Shown one piece after another: positions 39,601 through 48,600 of a stretch of DNA of 64,000 bases. Position numbers and translations under genes: made by a program. Source of the DNA: Siphonodentalium dalli (lineage: Eukaryota > Mollusca > Scaphopoda > Gadilida > Siphonodentaliidae); assembly GCA_032622095.1 (NCBI GenBank), contig CP136063.1, positions 276,141,426 to 276,205,425 on the forward strand, given 5' to 3'. The notes below the pieces were generated by a model that saw only the letters and a program-made list of their open reading frames with translations, was not told the DNA's origin and did no database searches. Positions within the stretch are counted from its first letter, which is position 1, and the number at the start of each line of letters is the position of its first letter.

Positions 39601-42600
39601 AATGTATCTGTGGATTCTTGGATCTTGCTTCTTGAATAATCTGTGGTCTGTTCTTGAGTCTGTGTCTCTCTATGTGGAGCCCCGAAACCCTAATAGTAAT
39701 AGGACTATCAATGTATGGGCCCATAGATTATCTTTAAGAGACCATAGACAAACCCTTACAAAACAATATGATTTATTAGAACAATCTCCAAGATTTCACA
39801 GAATGATTCACATAAGTGGTGAAGATATTTTATCACCAAAGCATCTCTTGGGTCTCTTTCGTGTGAGTATGGGCTAAATACCACTAAAGTACCTTGATCT
39901 TTAAGACTCTCAAATTGGCCAAAGTATGACCAACCAACAGCTAAATGGCATAAATCAATCATATAAGGAAATCAGCCAATTAGTAACTAACAGCCAAAGT
40001 CAGCGATGGCACTCCGTAAACCCCGAAAGTCTTGACAAAATGCCCCAATGGGTCTTTAAAAGTCAAGTAAAATACTGACATAAGCTGTACTGACTGTCTA
40101 CAAAGACTAATTCCATTGGAGTGCGCATGTTTACATGTATATAGCAACACAATCTTTCTCATGATGCACTGCAAATGCGACCCTAAAGTCAATCCGATGA
40201 GAAACGCGACCCAATAACACAACCCAGGTAGACATTTGAATCTGCTGGGGTAACAAGAGTGAAAGGCATTGGGCGGATTTTAAAGGGATTCCACCAATCT
40301 CGCAATGAATAGATAAAGTGAAGAAATTTCACAATAGATTGCCGATAATATGCTAAACAATTAGTGATAATTGAATAATAACTGGATGAATATGGAGATT
40401 ATGAACTGGATTTGAGAGAATATTAGATGATCAATGATGACTAAAGTGTAATTTGATGCGATGAAAATGGAGTAAAATGACACAATTTATGTGCAATATA
40501 TAAAGTACGGAATAGGAAACGAAACGAGGATATTGTGCATTACTAATTATTGCTGCCAATTAACCTAACAATGCCTAATATTTCAAAACAATGCTAATAA
40601 CAGAGGGGTATATCATACATGTAGCTACACCATAACTACATCAAATCCTGTGGTCAAAGTAAAGTTTTTAGTTTACATACCACATGGTTGGATGTAGTGT
40701 ATTTTCGTATAATTTAATAATATAAGATCTGAACATACCTTCTCTTAGCTTATGCACTATGGCAGGAATAGCTTTGTGCACAACTTCTGATTCATTCCCT
40801 CTGTCAGAGCGTGAAAATATACTGTTTTCTGCAAATAATAGAACAAAACAAGAATGAATATGGAATAAATATGGAATATTACCAAATATCAAATGACTTG
40901 TATATTAATTATTCATATAATGTACCAAAAGAATTTAATTTATGTTATAAAGGCTATCACTTGAGCTGATTTTCTTCACTTTCAGAGCCTTTGCCTTTTG
41001 TCAAAAACTAGGACGATATGCAAATGTTGGTCTAAAAACAACAAATTCCCCACAAATAAATTGTTGGAAAATCTAACCATGAAAACAAATGTTGGTGTAA
41101 AATTTCCAATTAACTTTGTGTCAAGTACATATGAAATTTGCAACTGTTGAACATTTTGACCAAAGTTGGGGAGGAGACACCCGCCCCTGTTGCCACGTCC
41201 CTGTCTGGAAAAGATAACTTATGAGATAACGCCTGCTCCTTTTTGTATAATAATATATATTATAAATCTTGTGTGCATTCATTGATGAACGACTTATAGA
41301 TATTTTTACTGAATCGGTTGTTATTCCATGGTTAAGGAATGTTTTACCTAGGTTTATAGAACAGGAATTTTTACAACGGTTCGCTGAAACTGGCATTTTA
41401 TTTACTTGAGTTGGACAAGTCTCATTTATTGAACACATGACATAACAATGGCAGTCTTATTTACATTTTCAAGTCCCCAGAACTGGTTAGCCGAGAAATG
41501 AGACACGATTGAAACCAATAAATATTTGTCAATTTCAATTGTCTCAAAATTCATTAACCAAATAACAACTATTAACTCCCACAAACTAAACAAGATTTGA
41601 TAATGTGGGTAAAAAATACAAGTTTCAAAGAACCTGGGTAAAATTCCAATTTTGCAAACCTGGGTATAAAAATCCAAAACTATGGAATTAAGACCAATTC
41701 AGCTATATTTCATGCGCATCTAAACAGTATGTAGATACGAGTAGTAACTAAATATGAAAGTGTCAATGACACTGTAGCTCAACTTAGGTAGGGGAATAAT
41801 TTAATGGTTGACAGTAAATGGAGGAAAAGGAAAGGTGCTAATTGAAATGTCTAAGTAAGACAAGATGTACATGTCAATATCAACATTCGTGACAGGTTTC
41901 ATAATGATCGGATCAGGGATGTGGCGATTATGGTGTGCCAAAGGATTTAGTGATGCAAAGAGTAAATTCTAAAATGGCCACTGGCAGCCATGTTTTTTTC
42001 CGAATTACCCCAAGATGACTTGTTCCCATCTACATGTCAATGTCAACAGCCTTTACAAATCACATAATGATCTGACCAAAGGTACGACATGTAGCCTGTG
42101 CCAAAGGATTTAGTCATTCAAAGAGTAAAATCCAAGATGGCTGCTGGCGGCTATGTTTTTTGGCCGAACGACCCCAAAAGGACTCGTTCCAATCTACATG
42201 TCATTGTTAACATCCATGACAAATTTCATGAAGATCCAATCAAAGCTACGACCTGTAGCCCGCGCCCTTTGGATTTAGTCATGCAAAGAGTAAAATCCAA
42301 GATGGCTGCTGGCGGCCATGTTTTTCGGCCGAACGACCCCAAAATGACTTGTTCCCATCTACATGTCATTGTTAACATCCATGACAAATTTCATGAAGTT
42401 CCGACCAAAGCTACGTCCTGTAGCCCGCGCCAAAAGATTTAGTCATGCAAAGAGTAAAATCCAAGATGGCTGCTGGTGGCCATGTATTTTGGCTGAACAA
42501 CCCCAAAATGACTCGTTCCCATCTAGATGTCAATATTAACATCCAGGACAAATTTCATGATGATAAGACGAATAGTACGACCTGTAACCCACGCCAATGG

Positions 42601-45600
42601 ATTTAATTTTGAAATCCAAGATGGCCACCATTGGCCATGTTTTTTGGCGGAATGACCCCAAAATGACTCGTTCCCTTCTACATGTTAAGGTCAACAGCTA
42701 TGACAAATCTAATAATGATCTGACTAAAGGTACGACCTGTAGCCTGTGCCAAAGGATTTAGTCATGCAAAGAGTAAAATCCAAGATGGCTGCTGGCGGCC
42801 ATGTTTTTTGGCCGAACGACCCCAAAATGACTTGTTCCCATCTACATGTCATTGTTAACATCCATGACAAATTTCATGACGTTCCGACCAAAGCTACGTC
42901 CTGTAGCCCGCGCCAAAGGATTTAGTCATGCAAAGAGTAAAATCCAAGATGGCCACTGGCGGCCTTTTTTTTTTTGGCCGAACGACCCCACGGACGCCAA
43001 CCCATGGCAATAGCTCAAACTTACAAAGTAAGTTGAGCTAATAAGGAGTAAATTTATTTCCATAAACAAAATATTATTTGGAGGAAAGATAACCCTGCAA
43101 AATATGATAATTGTTAATTAGCGTGGGCTATCAACTGAGCCGAGGCAAATGCCTAAGCGAAAAGAAATGTCGGATATTTTTTAGCTGAGGCCTGCCGATA
43201 TATTGTGCAAAATTGAAGTAAATTGCTGGAGACATTGCCTTAATGTCACATGTGGATGCCTGCAGACAGAAAAAATTAGTTGAATGCCAAGGATTACTGA
43301 GACAACTGGCAAGGATTACTGAGTTAACTGGCAAGGATTACTGAGTTAACTGACAAGGATTACTGAGATAACTGGCAATGATTACTGAGATAACTGGCAA
43401 GGATTACTGAGTTAACTGGCAAGGATTACTGAGATAACTGGCAATGATTACTGAGATAACTGCAAAGGATTATCTTGATAATCATCAATTTTAAAGCAGA
43501 TCCAACAAAAGTTTGCCATGAATGAAGTGAGTTCCAATTGTAAACTTAAATTATATGTGTAGAGCACAGTTGAGTATGCAACTATGTGGATCCTAGGCTT
43601 AGCCGAGGAAAAACTTCTGGCCTTGGCAATTTCTTAGCCTTGGCAAATTTCTGCTAATTAACAGGGCTGAACATACATGTAAGACAATCAACACCACTTG
43701 ACGAGTTCTTGTCTTAGAGATGAAAAAACAATTGAAGTTCTGCATAAATCTCAAAATCAAAACATACAGCCAATACTACTTACGAGGATAGTCATCTGAG
43801 ACATATAAACTGAAGTTTATCTTCTTATTTTCCTCTAACAAGGAGAATGTTATGCCTTCTTCTGATACATCAAACCCTGAAATAGAAGTCTCTATACATA
43901 GAAAGTGATTAAAAGGTACTGGTCAGTAGCTTCACAAAGAACCAAACACTAGACCTGTACCAGATCCTTTCCCTGTGCAGTCCATTCAATATAACGAACC
44001 AACGCATTGGTTCATAGGTAGTCAAATCTGACTTTGTGACGTCACCACTTTTTTAGATAATGCGAAAAGCGATTTTTTGAGATGCGAGCACTTTTGTCAC
44101 ACAGTAGAAGGGTCGGCTTAAAAGTTAAAAGATTATTGTCATAAATCTTGTTATTGTCTCTTTCGATTACCGTTATTTCAAATGACCTATTGTTGAGAAT
44201 ATATTATACATTTATTGCACTGTTTCGAAACAATGCAATGAGTGTTTTATTATATGATCAGCCAATGTTACGAAGCCCATTAGGCCGAAAGACCTTACTG
44301 ACCTGTGTATATATGTACATGGATCCATCAAATGCACAACATTGTGATTCAAGAAGTCAAAATTTAATAAACAGGATGAAATTTCCTATTAATAACTCAT
44401 GACATCGCGTGATCTTGTTGTTAACCCATCTGTCCTATTTATAGGACAATCCAGTAGATATCATGATTTATCAACTCATTTCCTGTATCATTTAGTATGG
44501 GACTTTGAGTAGAAAGATTGTGATCATATAATAAAACATCCTAATGACAGACTATAAGATTTGCATTTGTGTGCCCTAAAATATAAAACAAGCGTGCACT
44601 AGACAGGCCTTAAGATTCTACGAGAATCACCGAATAGATTCTCGCGAAACTTTTCCATTTTCAGTGCTTTACGACTAACTTGATTCAGCATTTGATTCTT
44701 GCAAAATTAAATGTATTTTGTGCCCTGCTAGAACTCTGGCATGCATGATGGGAGACAACAGTACTGTTTTAAAAATTTGTGATGCATGCAAACTTTATTT
44801 CGCGTTTAAATTATCATAAGACTACATAGTACATACTTGTACATGCATCTGATAATCCATAGATATCCTACTATGTTCGTGAATCGAAAAGGAAAACATA
44901 ATTATGAATAATGATAACGCAGAAGATACATTGAGATTAATGCGAATTTGGTCAATGGGGAAAGCTACATGATGACGTTGTTTGTCGAGTTTTTTTTTTT
45001 AAAGTCAGAGATAAGATACACTTATGCTTGTGGTTTGGCCGTGGTTTGTTAATTTATTTTGTTAAATAGGCCTGATGGTCCTTGAGAAGAACACATTTTT
45101 AAGAATTTATACTTTGGAGGGAAAGAGTAATGTCCTTGGCTCTGCCTCTATTTGACCTGCTGACCACATTTGAATAAATCTGAATCCCATGCAGTCAGTC
45201 ACCCAAGGACCCTCAATACCAAATATAAGCTAAATAGCCTTGATGTTTCTTGAGACGATGTTATAAGAATTAGAATGGAGGGAAAGAATTATGTCCCTGG
45301 CTCCGCCCCTATTTCACCCAAAAAGAGGTCTAGATCTGATGGTCATAGTTGTTAAGACACTTTGTGTGATCACATCAAGCTTAGTTAGTCCTTGGATCAG
45401 TGATCGTTCAAATGGCTTTTTTTTCTGGACTGGCAGTGCCAATACGAATAAAGCTTTTTATTATATGACTGACTATTTTTCCCTAAATACCACTATTGTT
45501 GGACGATCTAATCTAAATCTTCGGATCACACTGAGTGAGATTTCCCTGGAAATTGCAGAGATGTGCCGAATTAATGACGATGGACTATTTAAAATAGAGT

Positions 45601-48600
45601 ATGTAACTAGGTATGATGTGGCTGTGTTCGTTTTCGCCCCCGTTGTAGCCACTAAGAAATTGAAACTGCTGAAGTGAAAACATCTGTAATAAAATGGTTA
45701 TTATTGTAAATTTGGCGTCATATAATAAACCTTTTTTATCTTATACCGGTTTGATGTTATACTGTGTATTAAATTTTAGCTATATCTTAAAAATGTGTAT
45801 TATACTCCAAGAAAGGACTATGCGCAACGTGACCTTTCACCTCACGACGTTGCTGTCTTGGCGACGTATCAACAAAAACTTTCGCCTCGAAATTGGGTCA
45901 CATCTACTTTAGTACTAAATTTAAGCTTTCACTATTTTGTTCCCGTATGTTTAGACAGCTTGCACCACACAAAATTTGCTAAATTTACGATGTACACTTT
46001 TCTCAGAACTTGCATGGTTATTTTCAATCTAGCGAATTCTGAACTATAAACAGTTTGAATGACTTTGCTTTTTGTTTGAGAACATTGATATTTTATTGAA
46101 AGAATTTCACATTTCCGATTTCTGTACATGGATTCATATTACTATATACACCCGTCAGTAAGCCCGGGGGGCTCGTGCACGTTTTTGCTCAAGAAGTGGG
46201 TACTGGGCTTACTCGCGAGGATAGAGGTGTGAACAATAAGTGACACATCCTTTTATTTTATTGATTTGATACCTCTTTGACTGACCCAACAACTAAGAAT
46301 AGAATAAGATGTGCATAATTCACAATAATATTAAAACAAGTGTATACTAGTATACATCTTTATTATTTAAGAAAAACAACTGGACAAAATAATAAAAGCA
46401 CAGATTCTAAGTGCTTGAGTATCTTCTCCTATTCTACAGGATAGAAAGACATGATTGTATTCCCCTTCCAAATGGTCAAATATGGGGGTGGGCTTATCTA
46501 CGAGGACCACCCCATGTTTTGTTTAGGGTAAAAAACCCAGACTGGGCTCATCTTCGAGTATGGTCTTACTGACGGGTAAATCAGGACTTATATCTTGTTT
46601 ATTACTGACAAATCACCCCAATGTTCCATAAATTCGTGACCTCATCACATGTACTGTAACTGCGTATTCATGCTTAACGGGAATTGCTCTTCGAAATTAC
46701 CAAATTACTCTTCGATATGACCAAAATGTAGGTTGTTTTTGTCTGAAAATTTGGCTTAATTTGACCAAAAATGATAGTGTCAGTTGGCATAAGATAAATA
46801 CAACAATAGCATAAGGCCAAATAAAAAAGATAATATGTTTCCGTACATCGACCGACCCTAAAAATAACCCGCCGACCCTAATCTTTTTATTGATATTTTG
46901 AGAAAAAGTCAAATTTTTTTTTTTTTTAATGTTTTTACCGCCAATGCTCATAAATATTGATAATCATTAGGTGCAAAACACATGGTTTCTAACATAAGCC
47001 TGTGATAAGTGACATGAAGTGTGACAGTTGTCTCAAAAGCCACAGGTGTGTGATGGGTTGTGGATTGATGGGCATGAATCTTGCAATTTTAATTTCAAGA
47101 GAGTGGATCTCATGCCTGCTTTACCATTATGCCTTGTTTGGGACTTATGGAACATATTCATGAGTTCCAAATAAACATGCATGCCCATTTATTATTTTCT
47201 TGACAGCATGAGAAATGTACATTTCCATTTCGTTTGACACTTAATATTCAAACAACATTTTACTGGTACACTTCATTGCTTCACCCACCATGTTTCTTTT
47301 GCACACATTTAAAAATTCTGGGTGCTATCTAAAGGGGTACTGAATCTGCCAATTATGGGACCATCTCCTTTTATACTCAAGAGAATATATGCAGCAAATT
47401 AATGCATTTGAGCCATGGATTAGTGCCAAATACACTGATGTGTTCTATGAGAACGATGCAAACAACATGGTAATTTATATGACTGAAGTCATAAATTCAT
47501 TTTCAATATACTTACCATGTTGTTTGCACCATTCATAGAGCACATAAGTGTATTTGGCATTAATACATGCCTCAAATTCATTCATTTATTGCATATATTC
47601 TGTTGAGTATACAAGGAGATAGTCCTACAAATAACCGGATTCAGGGTACAGTACCCCTTTAATATATTATTTTGTTCAAAATAAATGTTTTGTTTTGATA
47701 AACTTGCTTTTATAATTGACACCAACTAATGCTACACAGGTTTTGAAAATGTGCTGAACAGTATATTCGTGTCTTGTCATGATTTCTGTTAGAGGATCTT
47801 TGTATAGGTTGCAAGGAAATTTAAAATTAACTGAAGACGAACTGCTGGTGGCTGCCAGACTTTCGGGAACACACTTAAAGTAACTGCATTAGTGCTGATC
47901 ACAAACCCTGTGTACCCTTCAGCAGATTTTCAAAACCTGTGTACCGTAAAATACCCTTCAGCACTTTTATTTGGTGAGTGACCCCCTTCAGCCCAACTGA
48001 CATCTTCAACAATCAGGCAGAATATCCCATATGAACAATTCAAATATATAGGTTCTATAATATTTTCGGACATAAATTCCGAGCCCCATCCCTCTGAGTT
48101 TATGGCCAAAATCAGTATGTGAATACTGAAACACACTATTAAGAATAACAGCAAGTTTGATATCTTGTTCAATGTTAATGTATATTTCCACAAGTAATAC
48201 TTTCCCTACAACACAAGTAGGCATTTTATGTCATTTCGGTCGAGGTAGTTCAATATTTCTGCAGCTGGAAAAAAATATAAAAAAATAATAAAAAAAAAAC
48301 ATTTCCCTACCTACCTACCCTAATTTTTTCTCTCCGTTATCGGAAACATATTATCTTTTTTATTTGGCCTAGTGTGTTTTGAGATGTGTTTTATCTCAAC
48401 TCGTTAGAAGTATGATTTTTCGCTTGGCAGAGCCTCACGAAAAACCATACTTCTAACTCATTGAGATAAAACACATCTCAAAACACACTATGCTATTATC
48501 GTATATATCTCAGCAGTGAGTTGATCCATATCGTCGCATCACGTCTTGTTGAGGTTGGCAGATTGCCGGACCAAACTCGCTGCTACAACTCACAGCTAGT